DNA of 64,000 nucleotides from Lewinellaceae bacterium (GCA_020636315.1 JACJYA010000004.1:62001-126000); one strand, 5' to 3'; counted from the first letter of the stretch, positions 18,118-26,984 are shown. Notes: generated by a model from the letters alone, not told the origin. Translations and numbers: made by a program.

Positions 18118-18206
18118 TGCGAAGTGGGAAGCCTTCCGACTTCCCACTTCCGATTTCCCACTTCCAACTTCCCACTTCCAACTTCCGACTTCCAACTTCC
18201 GACTTC
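18118..18206. repeat. CTTCCCACTTCC word-repeat array
   Basis: About eight imperfect copies of a 7-15 base word (CTTCCGACTTCC / CTTCCCACTTCC / CTTCCAACTTCC) lie between the Tyr-rich gene and the convergent ligase gene. GAAGTGGGAAGCC at the left edge is complementary to the array and could start a hairpin. The same word recurs at 23499, 24613 and 40289. Confidence 0.7.
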
Positions 18207-18207
18207 C

Positions 18208-20139
18208 TCAATCCTCCTCTTTTTCCAGCCTTTCGATCAGCCGGCCGGAAATGCGCAGAAAGTCCATTTCGGTAATAATGCCGATGAGCTCATCCCCCTG
18301 CACTACCGGCAGGCAGCCGATCTTGTTATCTCTCATCGTGTTCATGGCCTGCACAATTGTGGCTTTCGGGCCGATGGTAATGGGCTTTTTGACCATGATA
18401 TCCTTAGCGCAGGTAGCCTTTTTGGTGTTCAGTTTATTGCGCTGGGCATAATGCCGCAGTAACAGGCGGGAGGTGATCAGGCCGACCAGCCGGCCTTTAG
18501 CGTCCTCGACAGGCAGGTAGCGGACCTTGCGCCAGTTCAGCAATTCCGCCACCAGCTCGATGAGGTCATCCTGCTGAACGGTAAACAGGTCGGTCTCCAT
18601 AAACTCATCGACCAGGAGCCGGGCCGGGCGGTAATCCGTCAGGTCACTGGCTTCGGGAAGCTTCCATTTGTGCACGGGCTGGTTTTTTTCCTGATTATCA
18701 ACGATAGCGGCAGTCAGTACGCTGAGGGCTTCGTCGCGGGTCACTTCCTTGGTCAGCTTTGTAAAGGCCCGGAGTTGCCAGCGGGCGCCGTTCATGTGCT
18801 TCTGTGCCCGTTCTTCGATGATGCCCAGGTAGTAGTCGATGTCTTTAGGAGATACTTTCTGGTTCTCCAGCCCTTCACGGGCGATGGGCAACAGCTCCTG
18901 CAGGATGAGGTCACAGGACGCTACCTTTTTATCTTTAAACCAGTTGAAGGTGGAGTCGATACCAAATTTGGCCGCTTTGGAGAAGTTATCGCGCACATCT
19001 TCCCAGGACAACTGTTTGCGGATGTCCTTACAATGTTTTCTCATGCCCACCATTGCGCCCAGCCAGAATGCGGCGTTGGCCACCTCATCGGCAACCGTCG
19101 GGCCGGAAGGCAGCACCCGGTTCTCGATACGAAGATGCGGCTTACCCGATTCGCTGATGCCGTAACAGGGCCGGTTCCAGCGGTAAACCGTGGAATTGTG
19201 CACCTGGAGGGCGCGCAGTTTGGGCACCAGGCCCTCTTCCACCATCCGGATGGAATCTTCGTCAACATCGGCGCTGAGGAGAACGCGGAACCGGGCGATG
19301 TCTTCTTTATAGATCTCCATGATGGACTTATCGAGCCAGCCGGTACCAAAGCTCACCCTGGGGCTGCGCTCCCTCATGTGGTCGTGGGTGGTGCGAATGT
19401 CCAGTGCCTGCTGGAAGAGCGCTATGCGGCTTTCGTGCCAGAGGCGCTTCCCGAAAACGATTGGCGAATTGGCGGCGATGGCCATCACCGGGGCCGCCAG
19501 AGCCTGGGCGATATTGTACATGCAGACGAAATCGGCAGGCGATACCTGGAGGTGGACCTGGAAGCTGGTGTTACAGGCTTCCAGGAGGGGAGAATCATGC
19601 TTGACGAGCAGTTCATCGATACCAGAAAGGCGCAACTCGTAAGCCGTGCCGATGAGCTGGCTGTTGATGGCTTCCATGAGGGCGTAGTAGCGCTTTTTAG
19701 GCGTCAGGTTGTCCATTTCCAGGTCATACTTGCGCAGCGTGGGTAAGATACCGGTGAGAATGAGTTTGGCATTGAGGGCTCCCAGCTTTTCCCGGATCTT
19801 ATCCAGTTTCTTATTGTTCTCCTCTTCCAGTTCTCTCAGGCAACTCCCTTCGAACAAGCGCGGAGTGAGGTTCGTCTCCAGGTTGAATTTGGCCAGCTCG
19901 GTCTCCACCCAGCTATACTCCTTCATTTCATTCAGTGCTTCCATTGCGATGGGCGCAGGCTTGAAAGTTTTGGCGTTGACCAGGCACATCTCCTGTTCGG
20001 CCCCGATCCGGGCAATATCGTGCTCAAACCAATCGTTTTCGAGCATATATTCCAATGCCTGTACATCTCGCAGCAACTTCTTCACGAATTGCTGCATGGC
20101 AGTTTCATCCTTTACAAGGGATACTTTTTGTTCGCCCAT
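18208..20139 (-). CDS. Glutamate-cysteine ligase-type (GCS2) enzyme fused to a CBS domain pair
   Basis: 643 residues, cytoplasmic. Residues about 30-400 look like the GCS2 family of carboxylate-amine ligases: IGAEQEMCLVNAKTFKP, FNLETNLTPRLFEGSCL, NTSFQVHLQVSP and HLRIENRVLPSGPTVADE supply the acidic metal and ATP-site residues. GCS2 enzymes couple glutamate to cysteine using ATP. A linker helix region leads to two CBS repeats (about 515-640; FMETDLFTVQQDDLIELVAE, then DIMVKKPITIGPKATIVQAM), which usually bind adenine nucleotides and regulate. So ATP/AMP-sensed control of gamma-glutamyl ligation is inferred. No glutathione synthetase is nearby; the real amine substrate could differ. Convergent with the Tyr-rich gene. 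Confidence 0.75.
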   Translation of the reverse strand: MGEQKVSLVKDETAMQQFVKKLLRDVQALEYMLENDWFEHDIARIGAEQEMCLVNAKTFKPAPIAMEALNEMKEYSWVETELAKFNLETNLTPRLFEGSCLRELEEENNKKLDKIREKLGALNAKLILTGILPTLRKYDLEMDNLTPKKRYYALMEAINSQLIGTAYELRLSGIDELLVKHDSPLLEACNTSFQVHLQVSPADFVCMYNIAQALAAPVMAIAANSPIVFGKRLWHESRIALFQQALDIRTTHDHMRERSPRVSFGTGWLDKSIMEIYKEDIARFRVLLSADVDEDSIRMVEEGLVPKLRALQVHNSTVYRWNRPCYGISESGKPHLRIENRVLPSGPTVADEVANAAFWLGAMVGMRKHCKDIRKQLSWEDVRDNFSKAAKFGIDSTFNWFKDKKVASCDLILQELLPIAREGLENQKVSPKDIDYYLGIIEERAQKHMNGARWQLRAFTKLTKEVTRDEALSVLTAAIVDNQEKNQPVHKWKLPEASDLTDYRPARLLVDEFMETDLFTVQQDDLIELVAELLNWRKVRYLPVEDAKGRLVGLITSRLLLRHYAQRNKLNTKKATCAKDIMVKKPITIGPKATIVQAMNTMRDNKIGCLPVVQGDELIGIITEMDFLRISGRLIERLEKEED

Positions 20140-20266
20140 TTTGTGTGTATTAAGTGATCTTTACCCTCTGGCTGGCGGTTTCAGATAAATATAGGCGATA
20201 ATTTAAAAAATCCGGCCCGTTTTCAGGAAAGAATTAACACCTGTGGCCAGCCAAATAAAAATACTT

Positions 20267-20794
20267 ATGAAAAAATTATACATTGCCCTGCTGGCCATCC
20301 TGCTGGCCGCTGCCTGTACCAAAGATAACCGGAAGCCCCTCTTTGAGATGTTTTATCCCAATTTCGAGATGTTTATTCCCGCCGGGCAAAGCTACACCCT
20401 GCCCTTCACGCTTGCCAAAAGGGGCATCAATACCAATATCGATTTTTACCTGCAGGAAAATGGTGTGGATACGGCCGTTATCACGGAAATTGCCCCTATC
20501 TCGGCCCGCATCACTTCAGTAGAAGGGTTCAATTACGACTTTCTGCACAGCATATCTATCCGCCTGTGCCCGGATACCGACACTCCCTGCCGGGAAGCCG
20601 ATGAAGTCTTTTACATCGACCGGCTTCAGATCGACCGCCCCGGAAGCCGCATCGACCTGTTGCCCGGGCTGCGCAATGTACGGAGGGACCTCATCCGGCA
20701 GAAGTACCGGCTTGAGGTTTTGTTCTTCCTGGCTTTTCCTCCCAGCCTGAACTACGATACCCGCCTGGATATGACTTTCCGGGCTTTGCAATAG
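20267..20794 (+). CDS. Small lipoprotein of unknown function
   Basis: 175 residues starting at ATG 20267 (MKKLYIALLAILLAAACTKD), a clear lipobox with Cys 17; the frame also opens at 20243 but that would put eight residues before the signal. The mature part (about 18-175) is predicted beta-rich with no family motif recognised (FEMFIPAGQSYTLPFTLAKR, VFYIDRLQIDRPGSRIDLLP). It is divergent from the ligase gene and convergent with the SPOR gene, so it probably has its own promoter in the 20140-20266 gap. Confidence 0.75.
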   Translation: MKKLYIALLAILLAAACTKDNRKPLFEMFYPNFEMFIPAGQSYTLPFTLAKRGINTNIDFYLQENGVDTAVITEIAPISARITSVEGFNYDFLHSISIRLCPDTDTPCREADEVFYIDRLQIDRPGSRIDLLPGLRNVRRDLIRQKYRLEVLFFLAFPPSLNYDTRLDMTFRALQ

Positions 20795-20804
20795 GGTTAA
20801 ATGC

Positions 20805-20842
20805 AAAAACCTTTGAGGTTTTTGGAAACCTCAAAGGTTTTT
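20805..20842. terminator. Bidirectional terminator between convergent genes
   Basis: AAAAACCTTTGAGGTTT (20805-20821) pairs exactly with 20826-20842 around a four-base loop. A/T runs flank both sides, so it can serve both the lipoprotein gene and the SPOR gene. Confidence 0.85.
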
Positions 20843-20855
20843 AGGCTTTATTCCA

Positions 20856-22604
20856 TCAGACAAAGCGCTGCATGTGGTAGGCCACCAGCGTATGCAAGGT
20901 AGCCAGGGCCAGCCCACGCGCCTGTTCAACTTTATACCCTTTGTTCATAAAATAATCTTCGAGGCGAACCTGCACCTGGAAGTAGGCCACTTTGAAGGCC
21001 GTTGTCAGCTGCCCGTGCAGCGGGTCCTGCATGGCCCAGTTGTCCAGGCCGCGCAGAAGGTTGCTGTTCCAGGCTTCCACCGCTTTGGATTCCGAGCTGT
21101 TCAGGGCGGAAGGAGCGGAGTAGAGGCGGGAGCGTTCGGTGGCGGCCTGAGACAGGCGCTGCTGGTTAAAAGGCTGATCCGGATTCAGGTCGGCGGCGAT
21201 AGCGACGAGCAATTTCACATCCGGCCAGCTTTCAAACTGGCCGCAGTTCTGCACTTTGAGGTTGCCGTTGGGCACCCGGGCACAGGCCTGATAGGCCATG
21301 GCGGCTTCCTGAGGGTGGCGTTCGGCCAGCCAGCAGGGGGCAGAGAGGTTGGTTCCGGAGCCACAGTGCATATAATTGAGGTGCAACACCAACTGGTTGA
21401 GGTCCTGATAAGCATAGGTGGCATTGGGGTCGAAGGGCAGGTTGGCCACCATACGCCCTGAGAAGGCAGCGCGGATAGCCGTATTCATCAGTTGGTTGAC
21501 CTGGTTGCTGGGGCCGTAGCTGGCAAAGAGCATATACGCCCGGTAGGCCATGGCCATGGGGTCGTTGGAACGCTCAAGTGCCGTGAGGGCCGCCGGGTTG
21601 TCGCCCAGGCCATTGATCGCCTGCTGGAGCTCGCTTCCCGCATCCTGGTTGCCGGGCAGGGGCATGGCCTCGGCAAGGGCCTCATATTTGCGCAACGTCC
21701 TGTCTTTCTGTAAGGCCTCGGCATAAGCACTGGCCGTGCCGTTCCCGTAATAACCATCGATCGAAGAGGAGTAAGTGTTTTCGGCCTTCAGCGCCGTTTG
21801 CAGGTTCATTACAGAAGTACGCTTCACATCCGCTCTGATATTCGGCACACTAACGGGCGCCGCCCGTGTGGTGGCCGCTCCCGGATAATAATTATAGTCC
21901 ACCGGCGTGGATGCTCCGTAACTGTAGTCCACTCCGCCGGCATCCGGGGTCCGGGCCATCAGCACATTGTAATCCTGAACCTGGGGCTCGGTGGGCGCCG
22001 AAACACCACGGGCGGTGGTTTGCTCGAAAGCGATGGGGATCAGGTCTCTTTTCACCCCGGTCTCAAAATCAGAGAGTTGGTGCAGGTAAACGCTGTTTTC
22101 CGTTTTGGCAAAGGCATCCTTATAGCCCATTTTGCGGATCCGTTTGAGGTCATTTTTAGCTGCATCCAGGCTGTTGTAGGGCCCCGTGAGGATCTTGATG
22201 AGGTTGCCGCTCATAATGGCGTACAGGTCTCCAACTTTCATGAACTCTTCCCATTCAATATCCTTATCCACCCGCCTGGTAGCAAACTGGACAACATTTA
22301 CGGTTTGCCCGGAAGACGGCAGCCTTTCCTGCACAAAGGCGTTGGCGTAGCCTTTGGCGCGGACATCGGCTGCGGCTTTTTCCGCAGCTTCCCGGCTGGA
22401 ATACCCTCCAACATAGACCTCCCGGAGGTTGTTGCCCAGGTCCTGGGCATAGACAAAACCGACGGGCCTGAGAGCCGTGAAATCTTCCGGTTTAGCATCG
22501 ATAAAGGTACCCACCTGAACAGTGAAGTACATTTGTTGTTCCTGAGCTACGGCGGCCGTAGCGAGAAGCGCCAGAAGCGCCAAGAGTGGCAATGATCTCT
22601 TCAT
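20856..22604 (-). CDS. Secreted protein with two SPOR domains
   Basis: 582 residues, signal peptide about 1-20 (cut after AVAQ). Two SPOR domains: about 24-92 (MYFTVQVGTFIDAKP ... YVGGYSSREAAEKAAADVRA) and about 102-178 (NVVQFATRRVDKD ... ILTGPYNSLDAAKNDLKRIR). SPOR domains bind peptidoglycan stripped of stem peptides, typically at division sites. A linker with several YNYYPG-like pieces follows, then a segment resembling a peptidoglycan-binding repeat (about 265-315, LQTALKAENTYSSSIDGYYG). The C-terminal 250 residues are helical without a known motif. Likely a periplasmic or cell-wall protein; tandem SPOR plus a large helical tail is a less usual layout. Confidence 0.75.
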   Translation of the reverse strand: MKRSLPLLALLALLATAAVAQEQQMYFTVQVGTFIDAKPEDFTALRPVGFVYAQDLGNNLREVYVGGYSSREAAEKAAADVRAKGYANAFVQERLPSSGQTVNVVQFATRRVDKDIEWEEFMKVGDLYAIMSGNLIKILTGPYNSLDAAKNDLKRIRKMGYKDAFAKTENSVYLHQLSDFETGVKRDLIPIAFEQTTARGVSAPTEPQVQDYNVLMARTPDAGGVDYSYGASTPVDYNYYPGAATTRAAPVSVPNIRADVKRTSVMNLQTALKAENTYSSSIDGYYGNGTASAYAEALQKDRTLRKYEALAEAMPLPGNQDAGSELQQAINGLGDNPAALTALERSNDPMAMAYRAYMLFASYGPSNQVNQLMNTAIRAAFSGRMVANLPFDPNATYAYQDLNQLVLHLNYMHCGSGTNLSAPCWLAERHPQEAAMAYQACARVPNGNLKVQNCGQFESWPDVKLLVAIAADLNPDQPFNQQRLSQAATERSRLYSAPSALNSSESKAVEAWNSNLLRGLDNWAMQDPLHGQLTTAFKVAYFQVQVRLEDYFMNKGYKVEQARGLALATLHTLVAYHMQRFV

Positions 22605-23020
22605 GATTGATATCTTGTTTTGCAGTTCAGGAAAAAGGGCCGGCCTGCAAGCAGTTTGGTTATACCGGCGCTTCCTGTTTTGGTTTCTGGTTTACCCGGG
22701 CCCGGAAATACCGGCCCGGCTTTGAGAACCTAACGTTTTTAAGCAGCCACAAATTTTATTTGCCCGGCGCAGGCGCTGCTTTTCTGCACCAAATTTCATC
22801 AAAATTCTGCTTTTTTTCACTTTTTTGTTTAAAAACGAAGCAAACAAGGGCATAGTTGCCTCATTTTCCGGAGTTTTTTGAAATGAACTAAGATCCTTTC
22901 CGGGGGTTGTATTAAATATCCGAGGCAAGGCCTAACAAACGCTCCGGCTGCCAGGCTGCCCAAAAAATTGTTACCCCTGCCAGGATTATTCTGGCAATTA
23001 TTAGTTCAAACCTGAACCTC
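22605..23020. other. Divergent intergenic region between SPOR and Fe-S genes
   Basis: 416 bases without a supported gene. GCCAG-(7)-CTGGC near 22978-22994 is a small inverted repeat a few tens of bases before the iron-sulfur gene. Promoters of two divergent genes should lie here, but no confident box was seen. Confidence 0.4.
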
Positions 23021-23464
23021 ATGAGTGAAAAAAAAGACATTACAAAAGAATATACTAACGGGGAGGTAACCATTGTGTGGAAGCCAGGCCTTTGTATGCA
23101 TTCCACCCTATGTTTCAATGGCCTGCCCGAAGTATTTAACCCCAGAGGCCGTCCATGGGTCAATGCCGAAGGGGCCGGTACTTCATCTATTGTCGAACAG
23201 GTAAAAAAGTGCCCTTCCGGAGCATTGTCCTTTTATTACAACGAAAAAAGCCCGGCCCCCGAAGAACAACAACCTGTTGAGGAGTTGCGATTGGTGGAAG
23301 CCCTGCCCAATGGCCCGCTGATGGTCCATGGTTCATCCACCATCAAAAAACCGGACGGAAGTATTATCCGGAGAGAAAAGAATACCGCTTTCTGCCGCTG
23401 CGGCGCTTCGGGAAATAAGCCCTTCTGCGACGGTTCTCACCGCAAAGTGGGGTTCGAAGGGTAG
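23021..23464 (+). CDS. Double iron-sulfur protein: mono-cluster 4Fe-4S (Fer4_19) plus CDGSH domain
   Basis: 147 residues, cytoplasmic. The first half (about 5-75) fits the Fer4_19 / YjdI-type domain: TKEYTNGEVTIVWKPGLCMH, then STLC, with later CPSGAL. The second half (about 85-147) is a CDGSH domain with the signature CRCGASGNKPFCDGSH, where three Cys and one His hold a redox-active 2Fe-2S cluster. Fusion of both in one short protein is known in bacteria; partners are unknown, and roles in redox sensing or cluster transfer are suggested. It is followed about 285 bases downstream by a pirin gene, another oxidative-stress-associated family, but a word-repeat block separates them. Confidence 0.87.
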   Translation: MSEKKDITKEYTNGEVTIVWKPGLCMHSTLCFNGLPEVFNPRGRPWVNAEGAGTSSIVEQVKKCPSGALSFYYNEKSPAPEEQQPVEELRLVEALPNGPLMVHGSSTIKKPDGSIIRREKNTAFCRCGASGNKPFCDGSHRKVGFEG

Positions 23465-23498
23465 GAAGTTTCTGGACTTTGGACGTGCCCCATTTGAA

Positions 23499-23602
23499 GT
23501 CGGAAGTCGGAAGTGGGAAACCGGAAGTCGGAATTTGGGTCCAAATAGGTGCTCAACGCCTGTTTTTCCGCCTTTCGATTTCCGACTTTACCCTAGGACC
23601 GT
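23499..23602. repeat. GGAAGTCGGAAGT word repeats in inverted halves
   Basis: GAAGTCGGAAGTCGGAAGTG and variants run to about 23537; the reverse-complement word (GATTTCCGACTTT) returns near 23577-23590, and TGGACTTTGGACG / CGTCCAAAGTCCA flank it at 23472 and 23601. The block could fold on itself after the iron-sulfur gene. Confidence 0.6.
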
Positions 23603-23748
23603 CCAAAGTCCAGGAAGTTTGAAATTTGCCCGATCGTCAGAGGGTTGAAAGGCGGCCGGATAATGGCCAGTGATTTTAACCAGCGCCTCACCCTCAATGC
23701 CTGGCTTCAAAAACGCCCTCCACAATCCATCAATCTAACTGTTTAACC

Positions 23749-24612
23749 ATGAAAAACCGAACCGTAGCCAATATCACCCAGTCCGAGCACCTCAGTATGG
23801 GCAATACGGAGGTCAAACAGCCCCTGCCCACCATGCGGGTGGAACAGGTGGACCCCTTCCTGCTCCTGCACCACTTCGGGCCGACAACCGTTGAACCCGG
23901 CGGCGACCCACTCGATGTAGGGCCTCACCCTCACCGGGGTTTCGAACCGGTGACCTTCCTGTACAGCGGCGGCATCCGCCACAAAGACAGCCGCGGCAAC
24001 GAAGGCATCCTCCGGGGTGGAGACGTGCAATGGATGACCGCCGGGCGTGGCATCATCCACAGCGAACGGGCTTCCCGCGAGTTCCTGGAGAAAGGAGGAA
24101 CGATGGAAGGCATACAGCTTTGGGTCAACCTGCCTCAGAAAGACAAGATGGCCCAGCCCAATTACCAGGATATTAAATCGGCCGGTATCCCGGAGTTAAC
24201 GGAAAGTGAAGGAAAGGCCAGGCTTCGCCTGGTGGCCGGGCAATACAAAGGACATAAGGGCCCCGCCCGCACTTTCACCTCCATACTGGCGCTTCAGGCT
24301 GAGTTTGGCAGTGGCGGATATGTTGAGATCGAACTGCCGGAGCATTTCAACGCCCTGCTCTATATCCTGAACGGAGAACTGCAACTAAACGAAAATTTTT
24401 CCTACCAGGGCGAAACCATGATCCACTTCAAAAATGACGGAGAGGGATTCTCCCTGCGCGCCCGGGCCGACAGCCGGGCCCTTATCCTCGCCGGGGCCCC
24501 CATCGGCGAACCGGTTGCTCAATGGGGCCCGTACGTGATGAACTCCCAAACCGAGATCATGGAAGCCATGCGGGATTATCAGATGGGAAAAATGGGGGTG
24601 TATATTGATTAA
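23749..24612 (+). CDS. Pirin family protein
   Basis: 287 residues, a bicupin. The N-terminal cupin carries the metal site GPHPHRGFEPVTFL, then H near GGIRHKDS, and WMTAGRGIIHSERAS. The pirin C-terminal half follows (about 175-287), with LYILNGELQLN and ILAGAPIGEPVAQWGPYVMN, which is diagnostic. Pirins are iron proteins; some have quercetinase activity, others act as redox-dependent transcription cofactors. Nothing in the sequence decides between these. The reading frame is complete and of usual length. Confidence 0.92.
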   Translation: MKNRTVANITQSEHLSMGNTEVKQPLPTMRVEQVDPFLLLHHFGPTTVEPGGDPLDVGPHPHRGFEPVTFLYSGGIRHKDSRGNEGILRGGDVQWMTAGRGIIHSERASREFLEKGGTMEGIQLWVNLPQKDKMAQPNYQDIKSAGIPELTESEGKARLRLVAGQYKGHKGPARTFTSILALQAEFGSGGYVEIELPEHFNALLYILNGELQLNENFSYQGETMIHFKNDGEGFSLRARADSRALILAGAPIGEPVAQWGPYVMNSQTEIMEAMRDYQMGKMGVYID

Positions 24613-24698
24613 GTGCGAAGTGCGAAGTGGGAAGCCAAGTGCAGCGATGCCTCTCCTTCGGCTTTCCCACTTCCCACTTCCCACTTCCCACTTCGTTA
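24613..24698. repeat. GAAGTGGGAA inverted word repeat after pirin gene
   Basis: GTGCGAAGTGCGAAGTGGGA at the pirin stop is answered by four copies of CTTCCCA / CTTCCCACTT at 24663-24694, giving a potential stem of more than 13 pairs around a 25-base loop. It may double as a terminator. Confidence 0.7.
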
Positions 24699-24779
24699 AA
24701 CTTCCCTTAACAGCCCCGGCACAACATATTTGCTGTTAAAAACATTGTATAGAGGTAGAACACGTAAAACGAAACACTT

Positions 24780-25076
24780 ATGAAGAAGGCATTCATGGTA
24801 GAATTCGAATTGCCGGAAACCTTCACGGAAGAATTTCTGGCGTTGATCCCCAGACAGCGATATGTGATCAATACCATGCTGGCGGAAGGGGCCATCAAGT
24901 CCTACTCTCTGGCGATCGACCGGTCAAAACTGTGGGCGGTGATGATAGCGGAATCCGAATTCGACGTCCTGGAAAACATCGCTCAGATGCCATTGAGCAA
25001 TCACATGACTCCCCAGGTCTCCGAATTGATGTTCCACCATGCGGCCGACTCGGTCATGCAGTTCTCCCTCAATTAG
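24780..25076 (+). CDS. Small dimeric alpha/beta-barrel protein, muconolactone isomerase-like
   Basis: 98 residues with the pattern of a ferredoxin-like dimeric barrel: strand KKAFMVEFELPE, helix around FLALIPRQRYVINTMLAEG, strand SYSLAIDRSKLWAVM, helix EFDVLENIAQMPL and a C-terminal MTPQVSELMFHH. Similar small proteins are annotated as muconolactone delta-isomerase-like or YciI-like. The catalytic residues of the isomerase were not verified, so only the fold is proposed. A weak terminator follows, so it is probably monocistronic. Confidence 0.6.
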   Translation: MKKAFMVEFELPETFTEEFLALIPRQRYVINTMLAEGAIKSYSLAIDRSKLWAVMIAESEFDVLENIAQMPLSNHMTPQVSELMFHHAADSVMQFSLN

Positions 25077-25163
25077 GCGGTACTCATTGCCGACAGGTTC
25101 CATTAGGTTTTACCGGAAAAGATCACCTTTTCACTTTAATACTGACTAAAGACTCATCTGTAT

Positions 25164-25196
25164 AGCCGCTTCCTTCCCGGGAGCGGCTTATTTATT
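25164..25196 (+). terminator. Probable terminator of the small barrel gene
   Basis: AGCCGCTTCC and GGGAGCGGCT form a ten-pair stem with one wobble-like mismatch, followed by TTATTTATT. Confidence 0.6.
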
Positions 25197-25262
25197 CCTC
25201 CGGAACAAAAAACATAATTTTTTTCCCGCCTGTTAAACCATCCGGCGCCAAGAGCGTTAATG

Positions 25263-25276
25263 GTTGCATACGCAAC
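25263..25276. promoter_or_regulatory. Palindrome, candidate MarR autoregulatory operator
   Basis: GTTGC-ATAC-GCAAC lies 7 bases before ATG 25284 of the MarR gene. MarR proteins usually bind short palindromes overlapping their own promoter or start, so this is the natural operator candidate; it also argues against the alternative start at 25260. Confidence 0.45.
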
Positions 25277-25283
25277 TTATTTA

Positions 25284-25727
25284 ATGAGCCACATACAATT
25301 CAATCCTCTTGACTCTCTGGTGTTCCTCACCAACCGGGTCGGGCGCCTGCTGGCCAACCGGATCCGGCTTCTTTCCGGCATGGAAAATCTCGGGATGATG
25401 CCTCACCACATGGGCATTCTCGTAGAGTTGTGGGCTCAGGACGGCTTGCGACAGCAGGATCTCGCCGTTTCCACTATCAAAGACAAAGCTACCATTGCCA
25501 GAACATTAGATCATCTGGAAGAAGAAAATATCGTGGTTCGCGTCCCCGACCCCGCCGATAAACGCAATAAGCGCATTTACCTGACCCATAAAGGAAAAAA
25601 GCTACACCAACAGATATGGCCCCACGCCGAATCGGTGTTGAAAGAAGTGCTGGAAGATATTGAACAAAAGGACCTGGAAACCTGTAAGAAGGTCCTGGAG
25701 CAAATTTATCACAAGCTGAACCAATAG
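25284..25727 (+). CDS. MarR family transcriptional regulator
   Basis: 147 residues from ATG 25284 (MSHIQFNPLDSL); an in-frame ATG at 25260 would add eight residues and swallow the palindrome. The winged-helix core is clear: MMPHHMGILVELWAQDGLRQ, recognition-helix region LAVSTIKDKATIARTLDHLE, then the wing RVPDPADKRNKRIYLTHKGK with the typical D-x-R-N-K-R. C-terminal helices (about 110-147) make the dimer. It leads directly into the RND efflux genes (78-base gap), so it is most likely the local repressor relieved by a pump substrate. Ligand unknown. Confidence 0.9.
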   Translation: MSHIQFNPLDSLVFLTNRVGRLLANRIRLLSGMENLGMMPHHMGILVELWAQDGLRQQDLAVSTIKDKATIARTLDHLEEENIVVRVPDPADKRNKRIYLTHKGKKLHQQIWPHAESVLKEVLEDIEQKDLETCKKVLEQIYHKLNQ

Positions 25728-25806
25728 TTGAAACCGCAACCATTAGCATAACCGGAAACCGTCCCTGAAAAAGGGCCGGATTACTAAACACTGAAAGCTT
25801 TAAGCC

Positions 25807-26982
25807 ATGAATTTGAGCATACGCCGGATAAGTATCTTTGCCGGGTTGGCCATTCTCCTGGGGTCTTTTGCCGCCGCCAGGTTCCTGAGCCAGCAAAAAG
25901 CCCCACCGGCCCGGAAGGCCGCCACTGCCCAGGCCCGCCAGGTGGATACCATGCACGTGCACAATTCCACCATTCCCACCACTCTGGAAATACAGGGAGA
26001 ACTCGCCGCCTTTAACAAGATCGACCTCTTTGCCGAAGTGTCAGGAACCCTGGAAGCAACCTCCCGCCCGTTCAAGGTCGGCAGTTACTTTCCCCAGGGC
26101 TCAGTGCTCATCCGCATCGACGACGAAGAGGCAAGGCTTTCGCTCCTTTCTCAGAAAAGCAACCTGCTCAACGCCATTACTCAGCTCATGCCTGACCTGA
26201 AGATCGACTACCCGGAGAGCTTCCGGCACTGGCAGGAATACCTCAGGCAGTTCAGCCTGGAAGAACCTATCCGGGCTTTTCCCGAACCCGTCAATGAACA
26301 GGAAAAATACTTCATAGCCTCCCGCAACCTCTACAGCCAGTATTACTCTATCAAAAGTGCGGAAGAGCGGCTCAGTAAATATACCCTGAATGCCCCCTTC
26401 AGCGGAGTGATCACTCAGGCCAGCATCAACCCCGGCGCAGTGGTGCGCGCCGGCCAGAAACTGGGGGAACTGATGAACACCAGCAATTTCGAACTGGAAG
26501 CCACCGTTGCATTGAAAGACCTGAAATACATTAAAGCGGGAAGCTCCGTTGAACTTTTTTCCGAAGACATTCCCGGAAACTGGACAGGCCATATCAAACG
26601 GATCAGCGACCAGGTCGATGCCGGAACCCAGACCGTGAAAGTCTTTGTCGGCCTGAACGGCCAGGGCCTGCGCGAAAACATGTACATGCGCGGAGAAGTG
26701 AAGGCCAGCAATATCGAAAATGCCCTCCGGGTGCCCCGAAACCTGCTGGTCGATCAGAAAGGCCTCTACGCCGTACAAGACTCCTTCCTGCAACTCCGGA
26801 AAGTACAAGTGGTAAAGATCACGGAGGAACACGCCATCGTCCGAGGCCTGGAAAACGGTACGCCCATCCTCAGCGAAATGATCCCGGGAGCTTTTGACGG
26901 CATGAAGGTAAAGGCCATCAACCAGGAAAAAGAAGTTTCCGCCCCTGAAGAAGAAGCCGCAGCAATCGGCAGTTTGGAATAA
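25807..26982 (+). CDS. RND efflux periplasmic adaptor (membrane fusion protein)
   Basis: 391 residues. An N-terminal membrane segment (about 9-27, AGLAILLGSFAAARFLSQ) anchors it. The barrel-sandwich half-motifs are LAAFNKIDLFAEVSGTLEAT and NAPFSGVITQASINPGAVV; the helical hairpin lies between (about 100-190); the beta-barrel and membrane-proximal domains end with ALRVPRNLLVDQKGLYAV. This is the HlyD/AcrA-type adaptor joining the RND pump at 27124 to the outer-membrane channel at 31706. It is in the MarR operon, and the gap to the pump gene holds a word-repeat block. Confidence 0.9.
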   Translation: MNLSIRRISIFAGLAILLGSFAAARFLSQQKAPPARKAATAQARQVDTMHVHNSTIPTTLEIQGELAAFNKIDLFAEVSGTLEATSRPFKVGSYFPQGSVLIRIDDEEARLSLLSQKSNLLNAITQLMPDLKIDYPESFRHWQEYLRQFSLEEPIRAFPEPVNEQEKYFIASRNLYSQYYSIKSAEERLSKYTLNAPFSGVITQASINPGAVVRAGQKLGELMNTSNFELEATVALKDLKYIKAGSSVELFSEDIPGNWTGHIKRISDQVDAGTQTVKVFVGLNGQGLRENMYMRGEVKASNIENALRVPRNLLVDQKGLYAVQDSFLQLRKVQVVKITEEHAIVRGLENGTPILSEMIPGAFDGMKVKAINQEKEVSAPEEEAAAIGSLE

Positions 26983-26984
26983 AA

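Noticed and set aside
18118..18206. Word array considered as a CRISPR
   Set aside because: Units are 7-15 bases, without spacers of constant length and without cas genes.
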